64,000 bases of DNA from Mycobacterium sp. E1747. GTDB lineage: Bacteria; Actinomycetota; Actinomycetes; Mycobacteriales; Mycobacteriaceae. Below, piece after piece: positions 19,020 through 28,490 of the stretch; within the stretch, counting starts at the first letter, position 1, and the number at the start of each line of letters is the position of its first letter. Below the pieces are notes generated by a model. That model worked only from the letters and a program-made list of their open reading frames with translations. It ran no database searches and had not been told where the DNA came from. The translations under genes were made by a program, and so were the position numbers. The DNA lies in NCBI RefSeq assembly GCF_001667775.1, contig NZ_LZJI01000049.1:1-64000 (forward strand), in the 5' to 3' direction.

Positions 19020-19050
19020 CCAATTACGACACGGTAAGTCGCGTAATTGG
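19020..19050. promoter_or_regulatory. Inverted repeat in the BVMO leader
   Basis: CCAATTACG (19020-19028) and CGTAATTGG (19042-19050) form a perfect 9-base inverted repeat separated by 13 bases, ending 30 bases before the monooxygenase start codon. It could be an operator half-site pair or an mRNA stem in the leader. Confidence 0.45.
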
Positions 19051-19080
19051 GGAACCTCCGCGACCGAGAGGATCGGCTAG

Positions 19081-21012
19081 ATGCGCAGCGCCTATGCCGG
19101 CGATCCCTTCACCACGTCCACCGCGGAAATCGAAGCCGCCCTCGCGGACGTCAGCATCCCGACGCTGCTGCTTTCGCTGGTACACATCACCGGTGATCCG
19201 CGATTCATCCGCGATTTCAAGCAGATGGGGGTCTTCCTCAACGAGATTCAGGGGTTCATGTCCGAAGAGGACAAGGCGCGGGCCCGCGCGGCCGCGCTGC
19301 CGGTGCTCGTCGACTATCGGGACCGCGGCTGTCCCGAACCAAAACCCTTGAGCCCCATCCTTATTCGGGAGATGATGGACTGGGCCGCCTGTGAGCACGT
19401 GTCCGACGATTACCTGCCGCTGATCCTGGAAGAGATGGACCTCGACGGCGTCGATCCCCGCCGCCCGCATGCCCTGCCGACCGAGAGCGCCGCGGACATC
19501 CCGGTGCTCGTCGTCGGCTGCGGTGAATCGGGCATCCTCGCGGGAATCCGTCTCAAGCAGGCCAATATTCCGTTCACCCTCGTGGAGAAGAACGCCGGCC
19601 CGGGCGGAACCTGGTGGGAGAACAGCTATCCCGGCGCCCGCGTCGACGTTGCCAACCACTTCTATTGCTACAGCTTCGAACCCAATAACGACTGGACGCA
19701 CTTCTTCGCCGAACAGCACGAACTGCAGGACTACTTCACGAAAGTCATGGTGAAGCACGGCCTGGCTGAGCACGTGCTGTGGAATACCGAGGTGCTGGCC
19801 GCCGAGTGGGTCGACGACGATGCCACCTGGAGCGTCCGGCTGCGCGGCGCCGAGGGCCAGACCAGCACCGTGCGCACGCGAGCCATGATCACCGCGGTCG
19901 GCCAGTTGAACCGGCCCAACATTCCCCCCTTCGACGGCGCCGACAGCTTCGCGGGCCCCGCATTCCACTCCGCCGCCTGGGACCACTTCGTCGACGTGCG
20001 CGGCAAGCGGGTCGCGCTGATCGGCGCCGGCGCCAGCGGCTTTCAGATCGCACCCGCCATCGCCCCGGCGGTTGAGCACCTCACCGTTTTTCAGCGGACA
20101 GCGCAGTGGATGTTCCCCAACCCGATGTATCACGACGAGGTCGGCGAGGGCATGCGCTGGGCCATGCGTCACCTGCCGTTCTACGGCCGGTGGTACCGCT
20201 TCCTGGTGCTGTGGCCCGGGTCCGACAAGGGGCTGGACGCCGCGGAAAGCGACCCGGACTACGCCGACCAGGAACACGCCGTCAGCGACATCAACGCCGC
20301 CGCCCAAATGATGTTCTCCCAGTGGATCACCAGCCAGGTCGGCGAAGGGCACGAGCTGTTGAGCAAGGTGATGCCCGACTATCCCGCCTGCGGCAAACGC
20401 ACCCTGCAGGACAACGGCAGCTGGCTGCAGACGCTGCAACGCGACAACGTCGATCTGGTGCGCACAACCATCCGGCGGATCACCCCCGGCGGCATCGTCA
20501 CCGACGACGGCGAGACACACGAGGCCGACATCATCGTGTACGCCACGGGATTCCGGCACACCGACGTGCTGTGGCCGCTGAGGATCACCGGCCGCGACGG
20601 TGTCGACCTGCGCGAGATGTGGGGGAGCCGTCCGTACGCCTACCTCGGTATCACCGTCCCGAAGTTCCCCAACTTGTTCATCATCTACGGGCCCGGGACC
20701 CACCTCGCCCACGGCGGCAGCCTGATCTTCCAGTCCGAACTGCAGATGCGCTACATCGACCAGTGCCTGGCGCGGCTGGCGCAGGCGGGCGTGCATTCGC
20801 TGGAGCCGAGGGCGGACGCTGCGGCCGCGTGGCACGAGCGCACGCAGACGCAGATCAAGAAGATGGTGTGGGCTCACCCCGCCGTCAAACACTCCTACTT
20901 CAAGAACGCCGACGGAGAGATCCACACCGTCAGTCCATGGCGCCTCAATGAATACTGGGCCGCGGTGCGCGAACCGGACTGGTCCCAATTCGTGGTGCGA
21001 CAAGGGAAGTGA
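19081..21012 (+). CDS. FAD-dependent Baeyer-Villiger-type monooxygenase
   Basis: NADPH/FAD monooxygenase of 643 residues, likely inserting oxygen next to a ketone of a cyclic or aliphatic substrate. An N-terminal extension of ~135 residues (seen in the long BVMO subgroup) precedes the FAD Rossmann motif VGCGESG (Gly146-Gly151) with GPGGTWWENSYPGARVD. The BVMO-type fingerprint is FAGPAFHSAAWD at 290-301 (Asp replaces the usual Pro), and the NADPH motif IGAGASG is at about 314-320. The start ATG follows a purine-rich GAGAGGA. The zinc ADH gene begins 10 bases downstream on the same strand, so ketone made by the ADH may feed the monooxygenase. The pair is split by the Rv1894c/Rv1895 synteny border: the BVMO appears inserted. 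Confidence 0.92.
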   Translation: MRSAYAGDPFTTSTAEIEAALADVSIPTLLLSLVHITGDPRFIRDFKQMGVFLNEIQGFMSEEDKARARAAALPVLVDYRDRGCPEPKPLSPILIREMMDWAACEHVSDDYLPLILEEMDLDGVDPRRPHALPTESAADIPVLVVGCGESGILAGIRLKQANIPFTLVEKNAGPGGTWWENSYPGARVDVANHFYCYSFEPNNDWTHFFAEQHELQDYFTKVMVKHGLAEHVLWNTEVLAAEWVDDDATWSVRLRGAEGQTSTVRTRAMITAVGQLNRPNIPPFDGADSFAGPAFHSAAWDHFVDVRGKRVALIGAGASGFQIAPAIAPAVEHLTVFQRTAQWMFPNPMYHDEVGEGMRWAMRHLPFYGRWYRFLVLWPGSDKGLDAAESDPDYADQEHAVSDINAAAQMMFSQWITSQVGEGHELLSKVMPDYPACGKRTLQDNGSWLQTLQRDNVDLVRTTIRRITPGGIVTDDGETHEADIIVYATGFRHTDVLWPLRITGRDGVDLREMWGSRPYAYLGITVPKFPNLFIIYGPGTHLAHGGSLIFQSELQMRYIDQCLARLAQAGVHSLEPRADAAAAWHERTQTQIKKMVWAHPAVKHSYFKNADGEIHTVSPWRLNEYWAAVREPDWSQFVVRQGK

Positions 21013-21022
21013 GGCCGCCAGC

Positions 21023-22048
21023 ATGCGTACGGTAGTCGTCGACGGGGCCCGCAGTGTCCAGGTCGAAACCCGCCCTGATCCCGTCCTTCCCGGTCCCGAT
21101 GGAGCGATCGTCGAGGTCACCGCCGCCGGCATCTGTGGATCCGACTTGCATTTCTACGAGGCCGATTTCCCGATGCCCGAGCCGATTGCGCTGGGGCACG
21201 AAGCGATCGGCACCGTGGTCGAGGCGGGCCCGCAGGTGCACACCGTCAAGGTGGGCGACCTCGTCATGGTGTCGTCGGTGACCGGGTGCGGCGCCTGCGC
21301 CGGCTGCGCCACCCGCGACCCCGTCATGTGCCACAACGGGTTCCAGATCTTCGGTGGGGGCATGCTCGGCGGCGCGCAGGCCGATCTTCTGGCCGTGCCC
21401 GCCGCCGACTTTCAGCTGCTGAAGATGCCCGACGCAATCAGCACCGAGCAGGCGCTGCTGCTCACCGACAACCTCGCCACCGGCTGGGCGGCGGCGCAAC
21501 GCGCCGACATCCCGTTCGGCGGCAGCGTGGCGGTCATCGGCTTGGGCGCGGTCGGGCTGTGCTCTTTGCGTAGCGCGTTCTTCCAGGGTGCCGCAACGGT
21601 TTTCGCCGTGGACCAGGTCGACGGGCGGCTGGACCGCGCCGGCAAGTGGGGGGCGACACCTCTCAAGGCGCCCGCGGTTGGGGCCATCCTCGAAGCCACC
21701 GGGGGCCGGGGCGCGGACGCGGTGATCGACGCCGTCGCCACGGACGCCTCCCTGACGGACGCGCTCAATGCGGTGCGAGCGGGCGGCACCGTCTCGGTTG
21801 TCGGTGTGCACGACATGAATCCGTTCCCGCTCAACGCCCTGGGCTGCCTGATCCGCAGCATCACCCTGCGCATGACGACCGCCCCGGTGCAGCGCACCTG
21901 GCCCGAGCTGATCCCGTTGCTGCAGTCCGGGCGACTGGATGTCGACGGCATTTTCACGACGACCCTGCCCTTGGAGGAGGCGGCGAAGGGCTACGCCGCC
22001 GCGGCGTCGCGGTCGGGCGACGACGTGAAGATCCTGCTGACGCCCTAG
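21023..22048 (+). CDS. Zinc-binding alcohol dehydrogenase (Rv1895-like)
   Basis: Medium-chain dehydrogenase of 341 residues from ATG 21023. The catalytic zinc site is Cys38, His59, Glu60 ([16 protein letters not shown]); the structural zinc cysteines are 89, 92, 95 and 103; the cofactor motif is VIGLGAVG. It resembles the sorbitol/threonine-dehydrogenase-like branch. It follows the BVMO by 10 bases and its 3' end overlaps the convergent methyltransferase gene by 4 bases. Order with the next gene matches Rv1895-Rv1896c. Substrate unknown. Confidence 0.92.
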   Translation: MRTVVVDGARSVQVETRPDPVLPGPDGAIVEVTAAGICGSDLHFYEADFPMPEPIALGHEAIGTVVEAGPQVHTVKVGDLVMVSSVTGCGACAGCATRDPVMCHNGFQIFGGGMLGGAQADLLAVPAADFQLLKMPDAISTEQALLLTDNLATGWAAAQRADIPFGGSVAVIGLGAVGLCSLRSAFFQGAATVFAVDQVDGRLDRAGKWGATPLKAPAVGAILEATGGRGADAVIDAVATDASLTDALNAVRAGGTVSVVGVHDMNPFPLNALGCLIRSITLRMTTAPVQRTWPELIPLLQSGRLDVDGIFTTTLPLEEAAKGYAAAASRSGDDVKILLTP

Positions 22049-22959
22049 CGCTTACTGGCCGTAATGTACTGGGACCGCATGAAACTGTCGATCTTGACGT
22101 CGACGTCCGGCGGCGTCAGCCCGTAGTTCGCCTGCAAGTCCAGCGTGTTGCGAACGGGGTCGACCGACCAACCGTGGGAGGCCAGCCGTTCGGCGGGATC
22201 TGTCTGTGGCTCGTAGGTCAAGGCGGAGAAGTCGACGTCGCCGGACATGTTGACGCCGGGATGGGCCGACTCCAGGGCCTCGAGTTGAGAGTGGTCCAGC
22301 CTGGAACCGAGGGCGCCGATGGCGATTCGGCTGCCGGACGCGCTGAGCCCGCTGATCCGGGTGAAGAGCGTGTTCTGGGCCTCGTCGGTCAGGTAGGGCA
22401 GCACTCCCTCCACCGACCAGGCGCTGGGCCGCTCGACGTCGAACCCGGCGTCCTCGAGAGCTCTGGACCAGTCGGCGCGCAGGTCGGCGGCGACCTCGAC
22501 CCGGGGAGCCTTGGGCTTGGCGCCGTGCTGGGCGAGCACGCGGGCCTTGAATTCCAGCACCTTCGGCAGGTCGACTTCGAAAATCCTTGTGCCCTGGACC
22601 CATTCGAGCCGATATGCGCGGGAGTCCAGCCCGGCGGCGACGATCACCGCCTGGCGGATGCCCGCGGCGCCGGCCTCGATGAAGAAGTCGTCGAAAAACC
22701 GCGTCTGCACGCCGTAGAGGCGAGGAAAGGCCAGCTCGTCTTCGGAGGCGCCCGGGTTGGCGAGCTTGGCCGCCAGGTACGGGTCTCGCGACGCGTCGAT
22801 GAAGACCTTTGCGTAGTCATCCCGGACCAGCGGCCGCGGGCTCACCGCGTGCAGCGCGCGCCATCCGGCCACCAGCAGAGCGGTGTAACCAACGCTGCTG
22901 ACGATGTCCCAATTGTCGTCGTCGGAACGGAGCGACCCAAACTCAGGCGTCGGGCTCAT
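22045..22959 (-). CDS. S-adenosylmethionine-dependent methyltransferase (TIGR00027-type, Rv1896c-like)
   Basis: One of the paralogous mycobacterial class I methyltransferases with leucine-carboxyl-methyltransferase-like fold, 304 residues. The family hallmarks are the N-terminal [25 protein letters not shown], and the SAM motif [14 protein letters not shown] followed by [23 protein letters not shown] is the later conserved block. The ATG at 22959 is preferred to one six codons upstream. Cytoplasmic; the acceptor for this family is generally unknown. It is convergent with the ADH gene. Confidence 0.9.
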   Translation of the reverse strand: MSPTPEFGSLRSDDDNWDIVSSVGYTALLVAGWRALHAVSPRPLVRDDYAKVFIDASRDPYLAAKLANPGASEDELAFPRLYGVQTRFFDDFFIEAGAAGIRQAVIVAAGLDSRAYRLEWVQGTRIFEVDLPKVLEFKARVLAQHGAKPKAPRVEVAADLRADWSRALEDAGFDVERPSAWSVEGVLPYLTDEAQNTLFTRISGLSASGSRIAIGALGSRLDHSQLEALESAHPGVNMSGDVDFSALTYEPQTDPAERLASHGWSVDPVRNTLDLQANYGLTPPDVDVKIDSFMRSQYITASKR

Positions 22960-23016
22960 CGCCCCTCCCATCAACAATCGGCCACGGCAAGCGACGTATC
23001 CAACCTACCCGTCGGT

Positions 23017-23448
23017 TCACAGTTCCAGGAGCACGGTGACGGGGCCGTCGTTGACCAGCTCGACCCGCATGTTCGCGCCGAACACCCCGGTCTGGACCTC
23101 GGCGCCCAGGCGCTGCAGCGCGTCGGCGAACGCCGCGACCATCGGCTCGGCGACCGCACCCGGCGCGGCCGCGTTCCACGACGGGCGTCGGCCCTTGGCG
23201 GTGTCGGCGTACAGGGTGAACTGGCTGATCACCAAGATGGGCGCGTTGAGGTCGGCGGCTGACCGTCCGTCATCGAGAATCCTCAAATACCAGAGCTTTT
23301 CGGCGAGCCGCCGAGCTGTGTCGAGGTCATCGCTGTGGGTGACACCCACGAAGGCCAGCAGCCCCTGCCCGTTCGGCTGGATCGCCCCCACCACGTCACC
23401 GTCGACCGACACCGCCGCCGACGTCACTCTCTGCACCAGAACCCGCAT
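23017..23448 (-). CDS. dtd: D-aminoacyl-tRNA deacylase
   Basis: Proofreading enzyme that hydrolyses D-amino acids (and glycine) mischarged on tRNA. The 143-residue protein has the whole family signature: [17 protein letters not shown] at the start, the catalytic [17 protein letters not shown] block, and the ligand-gating NDGPVT motif near the C-terminus. Cytoplasmic homodimer in the family. Corresponds to Rv1897c; divergent from the thiamine-binding-like gene with 51 bases between. Confidence 0.96.
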   Translation of the reverse strand: MRVLVQRVTSAAVSVDGDVVGAIQPNGQGLLAFVGVTHSDDLDTARRLAEKLWYLRILDDGRSAADLNAPILVISQFTLYADTAKGRRPSWNAAAPGAVAEPMVAAFADALQRLGAEVQTGVFGANMRVELVNDGPVTVLLEL

Positions 23449-23499
23449 GGGCCTTGATGCTGCCAGGCCGGCCGCGACCGGCTTGGGTAGGCTCGATGG

Positions 23500-23805
23500 G
23501 TGTCTGTGCTCGTCGCGTTCTCCGTCACCCCGATGGGGGTGGGTGAGGGCGTCGGCGAGATCGTTGCCGAAGCGGTTCGGGTGGTTCGCGATTCGGGCCT
23601 GCCCAACCGAACGGATTCGATGTTCACCGTCATCGAGGGCGAAACCTGGGAAGAGGTGATGGGGGTCGTGCAGCGCGCCGTGGAGGCCGTTGCCGCCCGC
23701 GCACCCCGGGTCAGCACGGTGATCAAGGCGGACTGGCGGGCCGGGGTCAGCGACGCGATGACCCGGAAGGTCGCCACCGTCGAGCGTTACCTCGAAGGCG
23801 ACTAG
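23500..23805 (+). CDS. MTH1187/YkoF-type thiamine-binding protein (Rv1898-like)
   Basis: A 101-residue ferredoxin-like-fold protein of the DUF77/thiamine-binding family. It begins [22 protein letters not shown] and continues [21 protein letters not shown], the characteristic first half, and ends in a helix ending RYLEGD. Start is GTG at 23500, which gives the family N-terminus. Members bind thiamine or related compounds as tetramers. Its stop overlaps the convergent macro-domain gene by 4 bases. Confidence 0.88.
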   Translation: MSVLVAFSVTPMGVGEGVGEIVAEAVRVVRDSGLPNRTDSMFTVIEGETWEEVMGVVQRAVEAVAARAPRVSTVIKADWRAGVSDAMTRKVATVERYLEGD

Positions 23806-24296
23806 CCAGCCACGGCGTCCCGGAAGGCACGCTCGGCCGCGTCGCCGTGGACCGCGAACACCACCTTCTGCAACGAGACCGCCGCGTGCCGGCGGACCGC
23901 GTCGACCATCAACCGCGCCGCCTCGTCCAGCGGGAAGCCGCCGACGCCGGTGCCGAAGGCCACCAGCCCCAGCGTGCGGCAGCCCAGTTCGTCGGCCTTG
24001 CGCAGCGTGGCGGCCGCGGCCCGAGCGATGATCTCCGCTGACGTCGGGCCGCCGAGCTCCATGGTCGCGGCGTGGATGACGTAACGCGCCGGCATCGCGC
24101 CGGCCGTGGTCTCGACCGCTTGACCGAGCCCGATGGGTGCCTTCTCGTTCGATTCGCGCTGCACTTCCGGGCCGCCGGCCCGCACGATCGCCGCGGCGAC
24201 ACCGCCGCCGTGCCGCAGCTGTGTGTTGGCCGCGTTGCTGATCGCGTCGACCTCGAGCCTGGTGACGTCTGCCTGCACAACCTCCAGCTCGATCAT
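23802..24296 (-). CDS. Macro-domain protein (LppD C-terminal-like)
   Basis: A 164-residue single macro domain, expected to bind or hydrolyse ADP-ribose derivatives. Motifs in order: [24 protein letters not shown] with the ADP-ribose-binding Asn, [26 protein letters not shown] and the phosphate loop [17 protein letters not shown]. tuberculosis LppD (Rv1899c) is longer and annotated as a lipoprotein; here the frame stays open upstream, but that part overlaps cinA and has no lipobox, so ATG 24296 is the best start (ATG 24332 would overlap cinA by two bases). Divergent from cinA with 34 bases between starts. lipJ (Rv1900c), which I recall between the two in M. tuberculosis, is missing. Confidence 0.88.
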   Translation of the reverse strand: MIELEVVQADVTRLEVDAISNAANTQLRHGGGVAAAIVRAGGPEVQRESNEKAPIGLGQAVETTAGAMPARYVIHAATMELGGPTSAEIIARAAAATLRKADELGCRTLGLVAFGTGVGGFPLDEAARLMVDAVRRHAAVSLQKVVFAVHGDAAERAFRDAVAG

Positions 24297-24330
24297 CGGC
24301 TCATTGTCTCCCGTCCCGGCCAGTAGGCTC

Positions 24331-25602
24331 ATGCCGGTGAGCGCACGCGCAGGCATCGTCGTCACCGGAACCGAAGTCCTCACCGGGCGCGTCCAGGATG
24401 CGAACGGCCCCTGGATCGCGGATCGCCTGCTGGAGCTGGGCGTCGAGCTGGCGCACATCACGATCTGCGGCGACCGCGCGAAAGACATCGAGGCGCAGCT
24501 GTGCTTCATGGCGGAGCAGGGCATGGACCTGATCGTCACCAGCGGCGGCCTGGGGCCGACGGCCGACGACATGACGGTCGAAGTGGTGGCCCGGTTCTGC
24601 GGCCGCGACTTGGTGCTCGACGACGAGACCGAGAACAAGATCGCGAACATCCTCAAGAAGCTGATGGCCCGCTTCGAAGGCGTCGACTTCGACGCGGTGC
24701 GCGCCGCCAACCGCAAGCAAGCGATGATCCCCGCCGGAGCGCAGGTGCTCGACCCGGTGGGCACCGCGCCGGGAGTGGTCGTCCCCGGCAAGCCCACGGT
24801 GATCGTGCTTCCGGGGCCGCCGCGCGAGCTGCAGCCGATGTGGAGCCGGGCCATCGAGACGCCCGCAGCGCAGCAGGCGATCGCCGCCCGAACGCTCTAT
24901 CGGCAGGACACCGTGCGAATGTTCGGGCTGCCCGAATCGGGTCTGGCCGAGACGCTGCGCGAGGCCGAAACCTCGGTGCCGGGCTTCGAGTCACTCGAGA
25001 TCACCACCTGTCTGCGGCGGGGCGAGGTCGAGATGGTCACGCGCTACGAGCCGGACGCTGCAGCCAGCTACGCGAAACTCATGCAGCTGGTGCGCGACCG
25101 GCACTCCCAGCAGCTCTTCTCCGAAGACGGTTCCACGGTCGACGATTTGGTGGCCCGGGCGCTGGCCGGCCGCCGGATCGCAACGGCCGAATCCTGCACC
25201 GCCGGGTTGCTTGCCGCGCGCCTGACCGACCGGCCCGGGTCGTCGGACTACGTCGCCGGCGGGGTGGTCTCCTACTCCAACGAGGCCAAAACGGAGCTGC
25301 TCGGCGTCGACCCGACGTTGATCGAGTCGCACGGAGCGGTGTCCGAGCCGGTGGCCGAGGCGATGGCGGCCGGCGCCATCCGCCGCTTCGGCGCCGACAC
25401 CGCCGTGGCGATCACCGGCATCGCCGGCCCCGGCGGGGGTACACCCGAAAAACCCGTCGGGACGGTCTGTTTCAGTGTGACCCGCACCGACGGCCGCACG
25501 GACACCCGCACGCTGCGGCTGCCCGGCAACCGCTCCGACATCCGGGAGCGCTCCACTACGGTGGCGATGCACCTGCTGCTGCGCCTGCTGAGCAACCCCT
25601 GA
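24331..25602 (+). CDS. cinA: CinA-family protein (NMN deamidase / ADP-ribose pyrophosphatase type)
   Basis: A 423-residue two-domain enzyme. The N-terminal molybdopterin-binding-like domain ([34 protein letters not shown]) is the COG1058 ADP-ribose pyrophosphatase domain; the C-terminal domain ([45 protein letters not shown]) is the NMN-deamidase-type CinA domain. Such proteins recycle pyridine nucleotide breakdown products; mycobacterial CinA has also been linked to isoniazid tolerance, as I recall. The ATG at 24331 is used; GTG 24337 is possible. Corresponds to Rv1901. The neighbouring macro-domain protein also handles ADP-ribose, suggesting a shared NAD-salvage theme. Confidence 0.95.
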   Translation: MPVSARAGIVVTGTEVLTGRVQDANGPWIADRLLELGVELAHITICGDRAKDIEAQLCFMAEQGMDLIVTSGGLGPTADDMTVEVVARFCGRDLVLDDETENKIANILKKLMARFEGVDFDAVRAANRKQAMIPAGAQVLDPVGTAPGVVVPGKPTVIVLPGPPRELQPMWSRAIETPAAQQAIAARTLYRQDTVRMFGLPESGLAETLREAETSVPGFESLEITTCLRRGEVEMVTRYEPDAAASYAKLMQLVRDRHSQQLFSEDGSTVDDLVARALAGRRIATAESCTAGLLAARLTDRPGSSDYVAGGVVSYSNEAKTELLGVDPTLIESHGAVSEPVAEAMAAGAIRRFGADTAVAITGIAGPGGGTPEKPVGTVCFSVTRTDGRTDTRTLRLPGNRSDIRERSTTVAMHLLLRLLSNP

Positions 25603-25614
25603 CGCCGAGCGTCG

Positions 25615-26898
25615 CTACTTGGCTTCCGTTGGCAGAAAAGTGCTTTCGGCGGTGCCGAAGCGAATCCCCGTGGCGTCCTTGCCGATCAGCGTCAGGAGTG
25701 CCACCGCGACGAGCACCGGCACGATCGTCGCCGCCAGGGCAAACGGGTACCCATGCGACTCGGCCAGGCGCTCCTGAATCGGCAGGTTGAAGGCCGCCAA
25801 CAGGTTTCCCAACTGATAGGTGACGCCCGGGTAGAGGCCGCGGATGGCGTCCGGCGACATCTCGGTCAGGTGCGCGGGGATCACGCCCCACGCGCCCTGC
25901 ACGAACAGCTGCATCAGGAAGGCGCCGAGACACAGCATCGCAGCCGTCCGCGAATAGGCGAACAGCGGCACGATCGGCAGACCGAGCATCGCGCAGAAGA
26001 TGATGGTGTAGCGGCGGCTGAACCGCTGTGACAGCGTCCCGAAGACAAGCCCGCCGATGATGGCGCCCACGTTGTAGACGATCACGATCCACTTGACGGT
26101 CGCGCTGGACAGGCCCGCGCCGTGGTTGGCCGTCGAGGTCAGGAACGTCGGGTAGACATCTTGGGTCCCGTGGCTCATCCAGTTGAAGGCCGTCATCAAC
26201 GCCACCAGGTAGAAGAATCGGCGGATGATCGCCCCGTCCCGCAGCACGTCGCGGATCTTGGTGCTGGTCAGTTTCATCTGGTCCTGTGCGGCTTCCCAGA
26301 CTTCGGACTCCTCCACCCGGTACCGGATGATCAGGCTGACCAGCGCGGGAACGATGCTCAGCGCAAAGAGCCACCGCCACGACAACCCGAGCCAGTTCAT
26401 CACCACCAGCGAGGCGACGCTCGCCAACAGGTATCCGAACGCGTAGCCCTCCTGCAGTAACCCCGAGAAAAACCCGCGTCGCTCGACGGGCACCTTTTCC
26501 ATTGCGAGCGCGGCGCCCAGGCCCCACTCGCCGCCCATGCCGATGCCGTACAGCAGGCGCAGGATCACCAGCACGGTGAAGTTGGGGGCGAACGCGCACA
26601 GGAAGCCGACCACGGAGTAGAACATCACGTCCACCATCAGCGGGAGCCGGCGCCCGACACGGTCGGCCCACAACCCGAACAGCAGCGCACCGACGGGACG
26701 CATGATCAGCGTCGCGGTGGTGACGAATGCGACCTCGGCCTTGCTGTGGTGGAAGGTCTTGGCGATGTCGGCGTAGACGAGCACGACGATGAAGTAGTCG
26801 AAGGCGTCCATCGTCCAGCCCAGCAACGCCGCGATAAACGAGTTCCGCTGATCGGCGGTCAGCGTGTTTCGAGGACTTTGTGGTGTCACGTTCAGCAT
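25615..26898 (-). CDS. nanT: Major facilitator superfamily transporter (NanT/sugar-acid type, Rv1902c-like)
   Basis: A 427-residue, twelve-helix MFS symporter of the sialate/aromatic-acid class. After a short polar start comes helix 1 ([26 protein letters not shown]) with the family Asp; the loop 2-3 signature is [13 protein letters not shown], and the [19 protein letters not shown] and [10 protein letters not shown] blocks match sialic-acid/dicarboxylate-like transporters. The name nanT follows M. tuberculosis and does not prove sialic acid transport. It is divergent from an amidohydrolase gene, with a palindrome next to its start. Confidence 0.87.
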   Translation of the reverse strand: MLNVTPQSPRNTLTADQRNSFIAALLGWTMDAFDYFIVVLVYADIAKTFHHSKAEVAFVTTATLIMRPVGALLFGLWADRVGRRLPLMVDVMFYSVVGFLCAFAPNFTVLVILRLLYGIGMGGEWGLGAALAMEKVPVERRGFFSGLLQEGYAFGYLLASVASLVVMNWLGLSWRWLFALSIVPALVSLIIRYRVEESEVWEAAQDQMKLTSTKIRDVLRDGAIIRRFFYLVALMTAFNWMSHGTQDVYPTFLTSTANHGAGLSSATVKWIVIVYNVGAIIGGLVFGTLSQRFSRRYTIIFCAMLGLPIVPLFAYSRTAAMLCLGAFLMQLFVQGAWGVIPAHLTEMSPDAIRGLYPGVTYQLGNLLAAFNLPIQERLAESHGYPFALAATIVPVLVAVALLTLIGKDATGIRFGTAESTFLPTEAK

Positions 26899-26905
26899 CG
26901 TGGCC

Positions 26906-26919
26906 TACCGCGCGCGGTA
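26906..26919. promoter_or_regulatory. 14-base palindrome in a divergent promoter region
   Basis: TACCGCGCGCGGTA is a perfect 14-base palindrome, 8 bases upstream of the transporter start codon and 47 bases upstream of the divergent amidohydrolase start. This is a natural place for an operator that blocks the transporter leader. GC-rich palindromes also occur by chance in this genome, so the call is tentative. Confidence 0.4.
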
Positions 26920-26966
26920 AAGCGAGCCATTCCAACATGCAATCCGCGAGAGTAAGTTCCGGATAC

Positions 26967-28034
26967 ATGCGCATCATCGACGCCGACGGTCACGTCGCCG
27001 AGAATCCTTCGCTGGCAATCGAAGCGATCAAACGCTGGCCGCAGTACGTCAAGCCCAGCAGCGACGGGCGGATGCGGTTGACCTTCGAGGGCCGCAATTA
27101 TCCCGAGGACGAGGGCCCGGGCGCGGGGTGCCCGCCGGAGCACGGCATCAGCAAGGCGCCCGACATCAACTGTCGATCGACCAAGGGCGTGCTGGGCGAC
27201 GCCGACCGCGACCACATCGACACGATGGTCTTGTACCCGAGTCTCGGCCTGTGCGCACCCACCCTCGAGGACCCGGAGTTCGCCGCCGGGTTTGCCCGGC
27301 TGTACAACCAGTGGATCGCGGATTACTGCGCCCCGTCGGGTGGACGGTTACGGGGCGTCGCCGTCACCCCGATCGAGCACGGCCAGGCGGCAATCGACGT
27401 CATGACCGAGGCGAAAGAGCTTGGGCTGGTGGCGACCCTGATCCCGCCGGCGCTCAAGACCCGTAATCTCGACCACCCCGACCTCGACCCCTTCTACGCC
27501 GCAGCGGTCGACCTGGATATGCCGTTGGGTGTCCACGGCGCGCCGGGCATTCACCTGCCGAAGATCGGCGTGGACCGCTTCACCAATTACATTCAGGTGC
27601 ACTGCATCAGTTTCCCGTTCGACCAGATGACCGCGATGACGGCACTGGTGTCCGGCGGAGTCTTCGAGCGCCACCCGCAGTTGCGCGTCGCCTTCCTCGA
27701 GGCGGGCGCGGGCTGGGTCCCGTTCTTCATGGATCGCCTGCACGAGCACTACGAGAAGCGGGGCGATTGGGTCGACCGCGGCTGGCGCCGCGACCCGCAC
27801 GAATACCTGGCCGCGGGCAACATTTGGGTGACGTGTGAGCCGGAGGAACCCATCCTGCCCGGGGTGATCAACGTGCTCGGCGCCGACTTCATCATGTTCG
27901 CTAGCGACTATCCGCATTGGGACGGCGAATGGCCGGAAAGCACCAAGCACCTGCGCACGCGTCCCGATATCAGCGAAGAGGCCCGCGAAAAAATCGGTGG
28001 GTTGAACGCGCAGTGCTTCTACAACCTGAATTAG
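26967..28034 (+). CDS. Amidohydrolase-2 family metal-dependent hydrolase/decarboxylase
   Basis: A 355-residue TIM-barrel enzyme of the amidohydrolase-2 (ACMSD-like) family. The first strand has the metal motif IIDADGHV (D-x-D/H variant), followed by DRDHIDTMVLYPSLG, HGAPGIH, EAGAGWVPFFMDRLHEHY and the late metal ligand SDYPHWDGEWP, all typical of mycobacterial amidohydrolases adjacent to catabolic genes. ATG 26967 gives the family N-terminus; ATG 26937 is the alternative. The reaction is unknown; family members hydrolyse or decarboxylate cyclic carboxylic acids. The divergent MFS carboxylate-type transporter suggests that its substrate may be the transported acid, which is inference. Confidence 0.85.
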   Translation: MRIIDADGHVAENPSLAIEAIKRWPQYVKPSSDGRMRLTFEGRNYPEDEGPGAGCPPEHGISKAPDINCRSTKGVLGDADRDHIDTMVLYPSLGLCAPTLEDPEFAAGFARLYNQWIADYCAPSGGRLRGVAVTPIEHGQAAIDVMTEAKELGLVATLIPPALKTRNLDHPDLDPFYAAAVDLDMPLGVHGAPGIHLPKIGVDRFTNYIQVHCISFPFDQMTAMTALVSGGVFERHPQLRVAFLEAGAGWVPFFMDRLHEHYEKRGDWVDRGWRRDPHEYLAAGNIWVTCEPEEPILPGVINVLGADFIMFASDYPHWDGEWPESTKHLRTRPDISEEAREKIGGLNAQCFYNLN

Positions 28035-28197
28035 GTTCGGGGGTTGGTGACTCGTAGTCATCACCACGGTTGGCTCGATTTCCCCCGGAAGCCTTGGCCG
28101 CTTTCATCACCGAGCGCTGCACGCCCCGACAATCGTCCCGACAAGCAACCCGATAGCCTCGAGAGACACGCGAATTTTTCGGGAGGTGTCGATCTGC

Positions 28198-28437
28198 ATG
28201 GCTGACAAATGGTTCTCCGACATCAGCGCGCCCGGGCAATTGACCCTCGCGGACCTGTGCGACCAAATCGAGGAGAAAATCCATCTCAACGCGGACAACC
28301 AGAAACCACCGCAGGAGTTTGCCGACTGGCAGTCGTGTGTAGCGGATCGGGACGCCACCATTGCGAAGTTGAGCGCCGCGGTCGTCAACCTTTGCCAGAT
28401 GGTGAAGCACTTGTCGTCACAGCGCGGCGACGCCTAG
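28198..28437 (+). CDS. Small protein of unknown function
   Basis: A 79-residue protein that I do not recognise. The start is set by a strong ribosome-binding site GGGAGG at 28181-28186, eleven bases before ATG 28198. The sequence is acidic to neutral, largely helical (LTLADLCDQIEEKIHLNADN, ATIAKLSAAVVNLCQMVKHL) with two isolated cysteines and a Trp in each half. Composition and codon use match the neighbourhood. It precedes the Rv1903-like gene by 53 bases. Confidence 0.65.
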   Translation: MADKWFSDISAPGQLTLADLCDQIEEKIHLNADNQKPPQEFADWQSCVADRDATIAKLSAAVVNLCQMVKHLSSQRGDA

Positions 28438-28490
28438 CCCGGGCGCTGAACGGCTGCCCTTCGCGCACCGGTGGTGAGAGGATCGTGGGC

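Noticed and set aside
19024-21132. 702-codon minus-strand frame
   Set aside because: Shadow of the BVMO gene caused by high GC at third positions; it has no recognisable fold.
21646-23262. 538-codon plus-strand frame
   Set aside because: Runs across the 3' end of the ADH gene in another frame and antisense to the methyltransferase and dtd; no protein family resemblance.
23802-24854. 350-residue LppD-like lipoprotein
   Set aside because: The upstream half of the open frame overlaps cinA on the other strand and lacks a signal peptide or lipobox; only the macro domain from 24296 is supported.
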